In this document: positions 1 through 11,254 of the stretch, one piece after another
Position numbering within the stretch: the first letter of the stretch is position 1
How the letters are laid out: each line of letters starts with the position of its first letter
Origin: Xanthomonas campestris pv. phormiicola
Lineage (GTDB): Bacteria > Pseudomonadota > Gammaproteobacteria > Xanthomonadales > Xanthomonadaceae
Assembly: GCA_025666215.1 (NCBI GenBank)
Contig: CP102593.1
Span: 695,001-759,000, forward strand
DNA length: 64,000 bases
Direction: 5' to 3'
Made by a program: the position numbers and the translations under genes
The notes under the pieces: model-generated
What the model was told of the DNA's origin: nothing
What the model saw: the letters and a program-made list of their open reading frames with translations, nothing else
Database searches by the model: none

Positions 1-50
1 AGTCACCTGCATTCAGAGAGTTCCGCCACAGGGCGGGGCACCCCGATTTC

Positions 51-126
51 GGGGCCATAGCTCAGCTGGGAGAGCACCTGCTTTGCAAGCAGGGGGTCGT
101 CGGTTCGATCCCGACTGGCTCCACCA
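51..126 (+). tRNA. tRNA-Ala (anticodon TGC)
   Basis: A 76-nt cloverleaf with acceptor stem GGGGCCA / TGGCTCC, a TTTGCAA anticodon loop giving anticodon TGC, a GGTTCGATCC T-arm and an encoded CCA end. It sits in the 16S-23S spacer, the usual place for tRNA-Ala in this group, and would be cut from the rRNA precursor by RNase P and 3' processing enzymes. Confidence 0.98.
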
Positions 127-202
127 GATTTGCAGATCCCTCTGCAAACGCCCGCACCTGCGTGTGCGGACTGTCTAAGGGAGCTGCAAGAGCAAAGACT
201 TT

Positions 203-279
<77 letters not shown>

Positions 280-505
280 CTCTGAATGTATGAGCACACT
301 AAGAATTTAAGATGCGCCAGCACTGAGGCTGGGGTATGTTCTTTTAAAATTTGTGACGTAGCGAGCGTTTGAGATCAAACTATCTTGACGTGTCGTTGTG
401 GCTAAGGCGGGGACTTCGAGTCCCTAGAAATTGAGTCGTTATAGTTCGCGTCCGGGCGTTGTACCCCCGGACTCAGCATGACCTCGAGGCAACTTGAGGT
501 TATAT
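280..505 (+). other. Distal 16S-23S internal transcribed spacer
   Basis: Untranslated spacer between tRNA-Ile and 23S. It holds a boxA-like antitermination sequence near 337-349 (TGTTCTTTTAAAA). The 5' halves of long-range stems lie at 314-321, 352-371 and about 492-513; their partners lie 3' of 23S (3472-3479, 3441-3460 and about 3376-3397). The stems loop out 23S for RNase III-type processing. No protein gene is present. Confidence 0.8.
337..349 (+). promoter_or_regulatory. boxA-like rRNA antitermination site
   Basis: TGTTCTTTTAAAA resembles the bacterial boxA consensus TGCTCTTTAACA bound by NusB/S10, and it lies in the spacer where a second boxA is expected ahead of 23S. The match is imperfect, so this is a positional plus similarity call. 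Confidence 0.5.
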
Positions 506-3385
<2,880 letters not shown>

Positions 3386-3552
3386 ATAACCTCAAGGTGC
3401 TTCCAGGCATCCCTTAGCACGACACACGTCGATGGCTATCCAAACGTTCGCTACGTCACACCCTATGAGAGGCTGGCGCCAGGTGCCGTCCTTCCCACAC
3501 CGCACTTCCGTGCGCTGTCCGAAGACGCATCGCGGCGACACTCCAACCGTCT

Positions 3553-3667
3553 CCCTGGTGAAATTAGCGCTGTGGAACCACCCGATCCCATCCCGAACTC
3601 GGAAGTGAAACGCAGCTGCGCCGATGGTAGTGTGGCTCAAGCCATGCGAGAGTAGGTCATCGCCAGG
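3553..3667 (+). rRNA. rrf: 5S ribosomal RNA
   Basis: About 115 nt. The ends pair (TCCCTGGTG with CGCCAGGGG), and the interior carries conserved 5S blocks such as CCGATCCCATCCCGAACTC, GAAGTGAAACGC and GCGCCGATGGTAGTGTGG. It is the last gene of the rRNA operon, about 165 nt after 23S. Confidence 0.95.
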
Positions 3668-3679
3668 GGCTTTACCCCA

Positions 3680-3710
3680 AATCCCCGTCCCACAAGGACG
3701 GGGATTTTTT
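3680..3710 (+). terminator. Rho-independent terminator of the rRNA operon
   Basis: AATCCCCGTCC, loop CACAA, GGACGGGGATTTTTT: a perfect GC-rich stem followed directly by a T tract, 12 bases past 5S. Confidence 0.9.
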
Positions 3711-4161
3711 ATTGGCCGAAAAAAAAGCCGCAACAACCTCAGTCCCGCTCCGCGCTCACCGCGCTCCCGTCGTGGCTGACCGTCTTCAGAGGCGCCCTTG
3801 TGTTGTTGCGCACGCTTCCGGCTCGATCGCACAGGTCCGATCCGTGCGCGTTACGCGTCTAACCCGCGCTTGGGGCTCAGGTCTTCCATTGCTGCTGGGG
3901 GGCGGGGGGCCAGATCGATCTGGCCCGCTCGCTCGACGCTGGCTCACGATGCCGATACAAGCGATCCCGTGACGGCGCACCCGCTTCGTCAGCCCGCGCG
4001 TCGGGATGGTTCGCTCCGTTGCATCGACGATGCGTGCTTTTAATGCCTCGCGGCTTAGACTTTTCGTCTGTTGCGCCAGCCGCTATCGACATGCGCTGTC
4101 GGCTCCGACGACATCGGAGTCCTGCAAGCCTTCCCTTCCCCCGTCACGAGAGAACTCTCCC
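3711..4161. other. Gene-free interval after the rRNA operon
   Basis: About 450 bases between the rRNA terminator and the alcohol dehydrogenase start. The short open frames here overlap one another on both strands and none has a ribosome binding site or a recognisable product. It must contain the promoter for the downstream dehydrogenase, but I could not place clear -35/-10 boxes. Confidence 0.5.
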
Positions 4162-5229
4162 ATGAGCCAAGCCAATGGATACGCCGCACTGGCGTCCGAT
4201 CAGCCGCTGACCCCCTACGCATTCGAGCGCCGCGCGACCGGGCCGCAGGATGTCAGCATCGAGATCCTCTACTGCGGTGTCTGCCATTCCGACCTGCATA
4301 CGGCACGCAACGAATGGCAGAACACCCAATATCCGTCCGTGCCGGGACATGAAATCGTCGGGCGCGTGACGGCGGTCGGCGACCAGGTCGAGGCCTTCAA
4401 GGTCGGCGACCTGGCCGGCGTCGGGTGCATGGTCGATAGCTGCCGGCATTGCGCGTCCTGTGCGGACGGCGAAGAGCAGTATTGCGAAAACGGTTTCGTG
4501 GGCACCTATAACGGCCCGATGTTCGGTGGCGAGAATACCTATGGCGGTTACTCCGACCATATCGTGGTCGACCAGAAGTACGTGCTGCAGATCCGCCATG
4601 CCGAACAGGACCTCGCCGCGGTGGCGCCGCTGCTGTGCGCCGGCATCACCACCTATTCGCCGCTGAATCGCTGGAAGGTGGGGCCGGGCAAGAAGGTCGG
4701 CATCGTCGGCCTGGGCGGTCTGGGCCATATGGGCGTGAAGATCGCGCACGCCATGGGGGCGCATGTGGTGCTGTTCACGACCTCGGCGAACAAGAAGCAC
4801 GACGCCTTGCGTCTGGGCGCCGACGAAGTGGTGGTGTCCAAGCTGCCGCAGGAGATGGCGGCGCACACCAACAGCTTCGACTTCATCCTCAATACCGTCG
4901 CGGCCTCGCACGATCTGGACGCGTTCCTGACCTTGCTCAAGCGCGACGGCACGATGACCCTGGTCGGCGCTCCGGCCGAACCGCATCCGTCGCCGACGGT
5001 GTTCAACCTGATCATGAAGCGTCGGCAATTGGCCGGCTCGCTGATCGGCGGCATCCGCGAGACCCAGGAGATGCTCGATTTCTGCGCCAAGCACGGCATC
5101 GTGTCGGACATCGAGACGATCGAGATGGCGCAGATCAACGAGGCCTACGAGCGCATGCTCAAGGGCGACGTGAAGTACCGCTTCGTCATCGACATGGCCA
5201 GCCTGGAAAAAGCCAAACAGGCCGCCTGA
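4162..5229 (+). CDS. yahK: NADP-type zinc alcohol dehydrogenase, YahK-like
   Basis: A 355-residue cytosolic medium-chain dehydrogenase, expected to reduce aldehydes with NADPH. Visible signatures: catalytic zinc ligands Cys41 (GVCHSD), His63 (PGHEIVG) and Cys159; a structural zinc lobe with Cys94, Cys97, Cys100 and Cys108; and a Rossmann loop GLGGLGHMG at 183-191. Long stretches resemble E. coli YahK. The reading frame stays open 156 bases upstream, but the ATG at 4162 gives the family-normal length and follows GAGAG. It is monocistronic and followed by a hairpin terminator. The physiological aldehyde cannot be told from sequence. Confidence 0.93.
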   Translation: MSQANGYAALASDQPLTPYAFERRATGPQDVSIEILYCGVCHSDLHTARNEWQNTQYPSVPGHEIVGRVTAVGDQVEAFKVGDLAGVGCMVDSCRHCASCADGEEQYCENGFVGTYNGPMFGGENTYGGYSDHIVVDQKYVLQIRHAEQDLAAVAPLLCAGITTYSPLNRWKVGPGKKVGIVGLGGLGHMGVKIAHAMGAHVVLFTTSANKKHDALRLGADEVVVSKLPQEMAAHTNSFDFILNTVAASHDLDAFLTLLKRDGTMTLVGAPAEPHPSPTVFNLIMKRRQLAGSLIGGIRETQEMLDFCAKHGIVSDIETIEMAQINEAYERMLKGDVKYRFVIDMASLEKAKQAA

Positions 5230-5298
5230 CGCAGCGGCATGGCTGGCCGCGCAACGCCGCGGTCGGCCCATGCGCCAGATGCGAAACGTTCGACGACG

Positions 5299-5328
5299 CG
5301 CCTGGACACGCGAGTGCCCAGGCGTTTT
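5299..5328 (+). terminator. Terminator after the alcohol dehydrogenase
   Basis: CGCCTGG pairs with CCAGGCG. An inner CAC/GTG helix closes a GCGA tetraloop, and TTTT follows. It lies 70 bases past the dehydrogenase stop. Confidence 0.65.
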
Positions 5329-5459
5329 CGTGCGGATCATGGGCCATGACCTCGCGTTGGAGCGGTTTGCGTCCCGGTGGTTACAGGCAACGAAACGCGT
5401 AGAGGCGGCTCGGGGGGAACCCCTGGACCCTCAGTTGCAACAGCCCATGTCGGAAACGC

Positions 5460-5489
5460 CCGTCGCGGCTAAAGCCGCTCTTACAGGAA
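5460..5489. repeat. REP-like element (single arm)
   Basis: CGTCGCGGCTAAAGCCGCTC followed by TTACAGGAA. It belongs to the same family as the elements at 24268-24334, 52161-52187 and 63638-63707: a short CGGCTNAAGCCG palindrome next to a conserved flank. It lies in the gene-poor interval 5230-5589, which otherwise holds only the two terminators. Confidence 0.6.
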
Positions 5490-5529
5490 CGCGCTGGCTC
5501 ACGCGCCAGCGGCGATGGAGAAGAGTTCG

Positions 5530-5560
5530 AAACGACAACGGCGCCGCAGCGCCGTTGTCG
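5530..5560 (-). terminator. Terminator of the M28 peptidase gene
   Basis: A perfect 12-bp stem (CGACAACGGCGC with GCGCCGTTGTCG) and 4-nt loop. On the minus strand it is followed by TTTCG. It lies 30 bases beyond the stop of the minus-strand peptidase gene. Confidence 0.6.
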
Positions 5561-5589
5561 TGACCGTCGCCAAGCAGCGCGTCAGCCGA

Positions 5590-7320
5590 TCATCTGCCCG
5601 GCGTCGCCGCCGCCGACTTGACGCCGCCCATCATGCTGTCGCGGGCCGCCTTGAACGGATTGTCCTGGTACCAGTTCGGCCACGTGTCGCCTGCTGCCAG
5701 TTCCTTGCCGACGCCATAGACGGCCTGCAGGTCGTCCATCACCCCATCGAGCTTCCAGGTGGCCGGATCGTACTGGTCGGCCGGCGTGTGGTAGCGGTGC
5801 TTGCCGTAGTCCTCGGCAGCGCGCTTGCCGGCATCGATGCCGCCATCGACCAGGTCTTCGCCGCCATCGATGTACAGCGCCGGCACGCCGGCCTTGGCGA
5901 AGTTGAAGTGATCGGAACGGAAGTAGAAGCCGCTCTGCGGCGAGGACTCGGCATGCAGCACGCGGCCCTGCGCGGCGGCGATCGGCTTGAGCAGGTCTTC
6001 CAGCTCGGAGCTGCCGAACCCGTTGACCACCAGGTCCTTGGCGCGGCCGGCGACCGGCATCGCGTCGAGGTTGATGACGCCGGCGATCTTGTTCAACGGG
6101 AAGGTCGGGTGGGCGACGTAGTACTTGGAACCGAGCAGCCCCGACTCTTCCAGCGTCACCGCCAGGAACACCACCGAGCGCTCCGGCTTGGGCTGCTGGT
6201 GCACGAACGCGTCGGCGATCTCGAGGATGCCGGCGACGCCGGTCGCGTTGTCGACCGCGCCGTTGTAGATGTTGTCGCCGCTCTCGCCCTCGTGCTTGCC
6301 CAGGTGATCCCAGTGCGCCATGTACAGCACCGCTTCGTCGGCACGGCTGCCGCCGGGAAGCACGCCGACCACGTTGCGCGATTTCTTCTCGGAGATCGTG
6401 CTCTTCAGGTCCAGCGACAGCTTGGCCTTCAGCGGCACCGGTTTGAAGCCGCGCTTGCTCGCGTCCTTGTAGGCCTGGTCCAGGTCCAGCCCGGCGTCGG
6501 CGAACAGCTGCTTGGCGGCCTGCGCGGTGATCCAGCCCTGCGCCGGGATGCGCGGTTCCGGGTCGTCCTTGGCCGGCAGGTCGTACTGCGCGCCGGACCA
6601 GGAATTCTTCACCACGTCCCAGCCGTAGCTGGCGCCGGGGGTGTCGTGCACGATCAGTGCGGCGGCCGCGCCCTTGCGCGCGGCTTCCTCGAACTTGTAG
6701 GTCCAGCGCCCGTAATAGGTCATGCGCTTGCCTTCGAACAGCGCGCCGTCCTGGGTGTGGAAGCCGGGGTCGTTGACGAACATCACCACCGTCTTGCCCT
6801 TCCAGTCCTGGTCCGCGTAGTCGTTCCACTTCTGCTCGGGCGCGTCCACGCCGTAGCCGACGAACACCATGTCGCTGGCGTCGATCTTGACTTCGGTCTG
6901 GCCGGTGCGGGTGCCGATCACCATGTCGGTGCCGAATTTCAGTTCGCGCGGCTTGCCGTTCTGCTCCAGCTTCAGCGTGGTGTTCGGATCGGCCGTGGTC
7001 TCGGTCATCGCCACGTCCTGGAACCAGCTGTCGCCGTTGCCCGGCTGCAGGCCGATGCGCTGCATCTGGTCGCGGATGTAGGCGACGGTCTTGTCCTCGC
7101 CGGCGGTGCCCGGGCCGCGGCCTTCGAACGTGTCCGAGGACAGGGTCTTGACCAGTTCGCCGAAGTCGGCCGGCGTGATCTCGGGAGAAAAGGCGTGGCC
7201 CGCGGCGGCCACAGGAGCGGGTGCGGGCGACGCGGCATCGGCGGCCGGGGCCGGGGCCTCGCGCTTGCACGCGGTCAGCGCGGCCGCGGCGGCCAGGCAC
7301 AGCACAAGCTTGCGGGACAT
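5590..7320 (-). CDS. M28-family zinc metallopeptidase, lipoprotein
   Basis: A 576-residue exported aminopeptidase-type enzyme. The signal peptide ends in a lipobox LTAC with Cys18, then a Pro/Ala linker (about 20-42), so it is likely anchored to a membrane and works in the periplasm. A PA-like insert (about 180-300) precedes the M28 domain. Metal-site motifs are AHWDHLG (His336, Asp338), VDNATG, an EE pair at 391-392 (LEESGLLGSK), NLDAMP and RSDHFNF. The start follows CAGGAG at good spacing. It resembles secreted M28 peptidases common in Xanthomonadaceae; peptide specificity is unknown. Monocistronic, with its own terminator. Confidence 0.88.
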   Translation of the reverse strand: MSRKLVLCLAAAAALTACKREAPAPAADAASPAPAPVAAAGHAFSPEITPADFGELVKTLSSDTFEGRGPGTAGEDKTVAYIRDQMQRIGLQPGNGDSWFQDVAMTETTADPNTTLKLEQNGKPRELKFGTDMVIGTRTGQTEVKIDASDMVFVGYGVDAPEQKWNDYADQDWKGKTVVMFVNDPGFHTQDGALFEGKRMTYYGRWTYKFEEAARKGAAAALIVHDTPGASYGWDVVKNSWSGAQYDLPAKDDPEPRIPAQGWITAQAAKQLFADAGLDLDQAYKDASKRGFKPVPLKAKLSLDLKSTISEKKSRNVVGVLPGGSRADEAVLYMAHWDHLGKHEGESGDNIYNGAVDNATGVAGILEIADAFVHQQPKPERSVVFLAVTLEESGLLGSKYYVAHPTFPLNKIAGVINLDAMPVAGRAKDLVVNGFGSSELEDLLKPIAAAQGRVLHAESSPQSGFYFRSDHFNFAKAGVPALYIDGGEDLVDGGIDAGKRAAEDYGKHRYHTPADQYDPATWKLDGVMDDLQAVYGVGKELAAGDTWPNWYQDNPFKAARDSMMGGVKSAAATPGR

Positions 7321-7404
7321 GGGGGCTCCTGGGGTATGAGGAATCCCGATTCTATAGGCAAGTCCCGCGCGCGCGCCGCCGGCAGTGCGGACGACGCGGC
7401 CGGA

Positions 7405-8067
7405 TCAATTCTCCGGCGCGGTGTCGCCGTCGAACGGCTGCGCGGTGGCGCCGCTGATCGGGCCGGTCTTCGCGCTGCGGTGCACGTACAGGGTCACTTC
7501 GCGTTCGAAATGCAGCGGACCGTCGATCACCGCGCGCGGGCCGATGATGATGCGTGGCTTGCGTGCCGGCTTGAACGACATGCTGAAGCTCGGCTTCTTG
7601 ATCTCGATGCCGCCGCCGAGGTGCGAGTCGTGGCCGACGGTGATGTCGCCGTTGACCGTCTCGATGCCGCCTCCCAACTGCGTGGCGACCAGGCCGATGC
7701 TGCCGTTGACGCTCTCCACGCCGCCGCCGATGCGGCCGCCGCGATCGACGAAGATGCCGCCATTGACCGTCTCGATGGAATCGGAAATCTGCACCTGCTG
7801 GCCCACGTGGATGCCGCCGTTGACCGTGGACAGGCCTCCGGTCTGCGCGTTGTCGGCGATCTTGAGGCTGCCGTTGACGGTTTCCACATCGCCGACAGTG
7901 GCGCCGGATTCGACGCTGATGCCGCCGTTCACGGTTTCCAGGTCACCGTACTGCTTGCCGGATTCGGCGGTGATACTGCCGTTGACCTTGCTGATGCCTT
8001 CTGCCGCCAGGGCGGGGCCGGCTGCCAGGGCCAGCGCCAACAGGATCGCTACATGCGTACGCTTCAT
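7405..8067 (-). CDS. Exported VNG-repeat protein, unknown function
   Basis: A 220-residue protein not assigned to a characterised family. Residues 1-22 form a signal peptide ending ALA-AE. From residue 28 there are seven tandem repeats of 18-19 residues, each starting VNG(S/G/D)-(I/L) and ending with an (E/S)(T/S) step; this period is typical of a right-handed beta-helix, as in bactofilin-like or adhesin-like folds. The last 60 residues are non-repetitive and basic (KPARKPRIIIGPR). The ATG at 8067 is preferred over an in-frame GTG one codon earlier because GGAGG lies 6 bases upstream. It would sit in the periplasm or outer membrane; a scaffold role is only a guess. Confidence 0.75.
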   Translation of the reverse strand: MKRTHVAILLALALAAGPALAAEGISKVNGSITAESGKQYGDLETVNGGISVESGATVGDVETVNGSLKIADNAQTGGLSTVNGGIHVGQQVQISDSIETVNGGIFVDRGGRIGGGVESVNGSIGLVATQLGGGIETVNGDITVGHDSHLGGGIEIKKPSFSMSFKPARKPRIIIGPRAVIDGPLHFEREVTLYVHRSAKTGPISGATAQPFDGDTAPEN

Positions 8068-8156
8068 CACCCACCTCCGGGACGCCGGCCAGTCGCGGCA
8101 CCACTTGTGCGGCGATCACAACACGCTTCGCTACAATCCGCACCTGCCTGAAGTCA

Positions 8157-9482
8157 TTGGATCAGCCCTTGCCCGCAACCGCCTTCGCTTCGTTGCGCCC
8201 TGCCTCGCCTGCCGCGCTGGGGCGGCGCCTGCGTGCGCCTGGGCAGACGGCAACCAGGTGGCTGGCGGGGACGGTGCTGCTGCTGATCGCGACCGTGGCG
8301 CTGGCGCAGAACCCGCGCGAGGCCGAGCGCCGCCTGGAGAAGGTGCGTGGCGAACTGAAGAGCGTGGCCGAGGAGCGGCGCCAGCTGGAAGGCAAGCGCG
8401 GCGATGCCGCGCGCCAGCTGCGCGAGGCCGACGAGAAGGTGGCCAGCACCGGGCGCAGCCTGGCGCAGACCCAGCAGGCGCTGCAGCAACACCAGCAGAC
8501 CCTGGCCGAACTGGAACGCAAGCGCGACACGCTGCGCAACGGCCTGGTGCGGCAGCGCGCCGAGCTGGCGCAGCTGCTGCGCGCGGCCTATGCGATCGGC
8601 GGCAATGCACCATTGAAGCTGCTGCTGGCGCAGGACCGGGTGGCCGACGCCAACCGCCTGCTGGCCTATCACCGCTATCTGCAGCGCGAGCGCGCGCAGC
8701 GGATCGCCGCACTGACCCATGAGTTGCAGGCGCTGCAACAGGTGCAGCGCGAGGTGGCGGCAAAACAGCAACAGCTCAGCGCAGCGCAGCGCCAGCAGCA
8801 GGAACAGGCAGCGGCGCTGCAGCGCGATCGCAAGCAGCGCGCCAGCCTGGTATCCGAACTGGACGAGCGCTACCAGGACCGCAGCGAGCGCGAGAAGGCG
8901 CTGGGCCAGGACGCCAAGGCGCTGGAGACGTTGCTGGCCAATCTGCGTGCGGCGGCGGCGCGGGCCGAGGCCGAGCGGCGTGCGGCCGCCAGGCGCGCGG
9001 CGGCCGAGCAGGCCGCGCAGGCCAAGGCCGCAGCGAAGAATCCGTCGCGCGGCGGCAGCAAGGTGCCGCCCAAGGTGGTGGCCTCGGCGCCGGCGCTGAA
9101 GGTCGGCGGCCTGGGCTGGCCGTTGTCCGGCGACCTGATCGCGCGCTACGGCGGCAAGCTGCCCGATGGGCGCACCAGCAACGGCGTGCTGATCGCCGCG
9201 CCGGCCGGCAGCACCATCACCGCGGTGGCCGACGGCACGGTGGTGTTCTCCGACTGGATGACCGGGTACGGCATGATCCTGATCGTGGACCACGGCAACG
9301 GCTACATGAGCCTGTACGCGCACAACGACACGCTGTTGCGCGATCCCGGCGCGCGGGTCAAGCGCGGCGATGCGGTGGCCAAGGTCGGCAATTCCGGCGG
9401 GCAAGGGCGCCCGGCACTGTATTTCGAATTGCGCCGCAACGGCCAGCCGGTGGATCCGTCGTCGTGGCTGCAGCGGCGCTGA
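8157..9482 (+). CDS. envC: Murein hydrolase activator EnvC
   Basis: About 441 residues. An N-terminal hydrophobic segment (TRWLAGTVLLLIATVALAQ, about 33-51) directs export. A long coiled coil (about 52-275) is rich in Gln, Arg and Glu, and a C-terminal LytM/M23 domain spans about 320-438. The LytM zinc site is degenerate: the usual HxGxD is NGVLIA and the usual HLHFE is ALYFE, as in E. coli EnvC, which activates AmiA/AmiB amidases at the septum and does not cut murein itself. No ATG exists upstream of the signal segment; the start is probably the TTG at 8157. The next gene is a C-terminal processing protease, a frequent partner. Confidence 0.88.
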   Translation: MDQPLPATAFASLRPASPAALGRRLRAPGQTATRWLAGTVLLLIATVALAQNPREAERRLEKVRGELKSVAEERRQLEGKRGDAARQLREADEKVASTGRSLAQTQQALQQHQQTLAELERKRDTLRNGLVRQRAELAQLLRAAYAIGGNAPLKLLLAQDRVADANRLLAYHRYLQRERAQRIAALTHELQALQQVQREVAAKQQQLSAAQRQQQEQAAALQRDRKQRASLVSELDERYQDRSEREKALGQDAKALETLLANLRAAAARAEAERRAAARRAAAEQAAQAKAAAKNPSRGGSKVPPKVVASAPALKVGGLGWPLSGDLIARYGGKLPDGRTSNGVLIAAPAGSTITAVADGTVVFSDWMTGYGMILIVDHGNGYMSLYAHNDTLLRDPGARVKRGDAVAKVGNSGGQGRPALYFELRRNGQPVDPSSWLQRR

Positions 9483-9587
9483 CCACCACCGAGGCCGTGC
9501 ATTCAACGCGGATTTAGCCCGCTTTCGCGCATAATCCGGACAGCTGCGCCGTAGACGGTGCAGGTCATCCCCCAATCGGAGTGCTTC

Positions 9588-11078
9588 ATGCGCGTAGTTC
9601 TGTCCGCTGCCCTGTTGCTTGCTCTGGCGCCGCTGCCGTCGATGGCGCAGAGCGCCGGCGAACAGACGCCCTCGGCCTCCACCGCCAGTGCCGACGATCC
9701 GGACGCCACCGAATCGGCCACCTCGCGCGTGCCACTGGACGAGATCCGCCGCTACGTGGCGGTGTACAACGCGGTGAAGGAAGCCTACGTCGATCCGGTC
9801 GACGACAAGAAACTGATGCAGTCGGCGATCCGCGGCCTGCTGCTCGACCTGGATCCGCACAGCACCTATTTCAGCAAGGAAGACGCCGAGGCCTTCGACG
9901 AACAGGCCACCGGCGCCTACGACGGCATCGGCGTGGAACTGCTGCAGCTGCCGGACAACACGCTCAAGGTGGTGTCGCCGATCGACGACACCCCGGCCGC
10001 GCGCGCCGGCGTGCGCTCGGGCGACATCATCGTCGCCATCGACGGCAAGCCGATCAGCGCGGTCAAGGCGATGGAGCCGCTGCGCGGCGAGTCGGGCAGC
10101 AAGGTGGTGCTGACCATCGTTCGCGAGAAGGTGGACAAGCCGTTCGACGTGACCCTGACCCGGCAGACCATCCGCGTGGCCAGCGTGCGCAGCCGCATGC
10201 TCGAGCCGGGCTACGGCTACATCCGCATCAGCACCTTCCAGGCCGATACCGGCGCGGACTTCCACAAGCAGCTGCAGCAGTTGCAGGCGCAGTCCGGCGG
10301 CAAGCTGCGCGGCCTGGTGCTGGACCTGCGCAGCAATCCCGGCGGCCTGTTGACCGCGGCGGTGCAGGTGGCCGACGACCTGCTCGACAAGGGCACCATC
10401 GTGACCACGCGCGGGCGCATCTCGGTCAGCGATTCCAAGTTCGACGCCACGCCCGGCGATCTGCTCAACGGTGCGCCGATGGTCGCGCTGGTCGATGCCG
10501 GATCGGCCAGCGCCTCGGAAGTGCTGGCCGGTGCGCTGCGCGACAACAAGCGCGCGCGCATCGTCGGCAGCCGCACCTTCGGCAAGGGTTCGGTGCAGAC
10601 CGTGCTGCCGCTGGACAACGGCGATTCGGTCAAGCTGACCACGGCGCGCTACTACACGCCCAGCGGCAAGTCGATCCAGGCCAGCGGCATCGTGCCGGAC
10701 GTGGTGCTGCGCCCGGAAGAGAGCAAGGAGGACGCGGACAAGCCGGCCGTGTTGGCCGACTACAGCGAAGCGACGCTGCCCGGCCACCTGCATGGCGACG
10801 ACGAAGGCGCCGAAGGCTACAGCGCCGGCGACGTGCTGCCCGGCGATGCGCCGATCGTGCAGGCGTTGGCCGAACTGAAGCAGCCCGGCGCGGTCGCCAG
10901 GGCCGCTGCGGCCAAGCAGGTCCGACCGAAAGCCAAGCCGGCCGCAGCGCCGGCATCGGCGAAGAAGCCGCCCGCACCGGCGGCTTCCGCGCCGCAGCAG
11001 TCGCCGGCCCAGGCCGAGCCCGGCAAGACGACCGAACCGAGCAAGAGCGAACCCGCGCTACCGCCGTCGGGTTCCTGA
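9588..11078 (+). CDS. ctp: S41 carboxyl-terminal processing protease
   Basis: A 496-residue periplasmic serine protease. A signal peptide covers about 1-22. A PDZ domain (about 107-184, GIGVEL to VVLTIVRE) selects C-terminal tails. The S41 core carries Ser308 in GSASASEV and Lys333 in FGKGSVQT, 25 residues apart as in known Ser/Lys dyads. The Ala/Pro/Lys-rich tail (about 430-496) looks disordered. The ATG at 9588 is chosen because CGGAG sits 7 bases upstream; an upstream in-frame codon lacks this. It is the same strand as envC, 105 bases apart, so the two are probably co-transcribed and concern cell-wall remodelling. Confidence 0.9.
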   Translation: MRVVLSAALLLALAPLPSMAQSAGEQTPSASTASADDPDATESATSRVPLDEIRRYVAVYNAVKEAYVDPVDDKKLMQSAIRGLLLDLDPHSTYFSKEDAEAFDEQATGAYDGIGVELLQLPDNTLKVVSPIDDTPAARAGVRSGDIIVAIDGKPISAVKAMEPLRGESGSKVVLTIVREKVDKPFDVTLTRQTIRVASVRSRMLEPGYGYIRISTFQADTGADFHKQLQQLQAQSGGKLRGLVLDLRSNPGGLLTAAVQVADDLLDKGTIVTTRGRISVSDSKFDATPGDLLNGAPMVALVDAGSASASEVLAGALRDNKRARIVGSRTFGKGSVQTVLPLDNGDSVKLTTARYYTPSGKSIQASGIVPDVVLRPEESKEDADKPAVLADYSEATLPGHLHGDDEGAEGYSAGDVLPGDAPIVQALAELKQPGAVARAAAAKQVRPKAKPAAAPASAKKPPAPAASAPQQSPAQAEPGKTTEPSKSEPALPPSGS

Positions 11079-11254
11079 GCGGGCGACGGCACGGCGCCCT
11101 CGCCAGCCGGCGGGTTCGCGCATGCGCGAGCGCGGCAGACGACGATGGCGTCAGGAACCGGGAGCGCGCGCCGCGTGCGTGCGGCACGCGTGGCACGCAA
11201 AGGCGGCCATCGGCCACAGCGTGGCCGGCGCCGCCTGCGCCCGCAACATGCGGG

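Noticed and set aside
4006..4161. N-terminal 52-codon extension of the alcohol dehydrogenase
   Set aside because: Family length and alignment begin at the ATG at 4162; the extension is Cys/Arg-rich and non-homologous.
5515..8151. 878-residue plus-strand open frame
   Set aside because: It is the antisense shadow of the M28 peptidase and the VNG-repeat gene; composition is Arg/Gly/Val-rich as expected for antisense frames in high-GC DNA.
8157..9482. EnvC as an active M23 endopeptidase
   Set aside because: The zinc-binding residues of the LytM domain are missing (NGVLIA and ALYFE), so an activator role is favoured.
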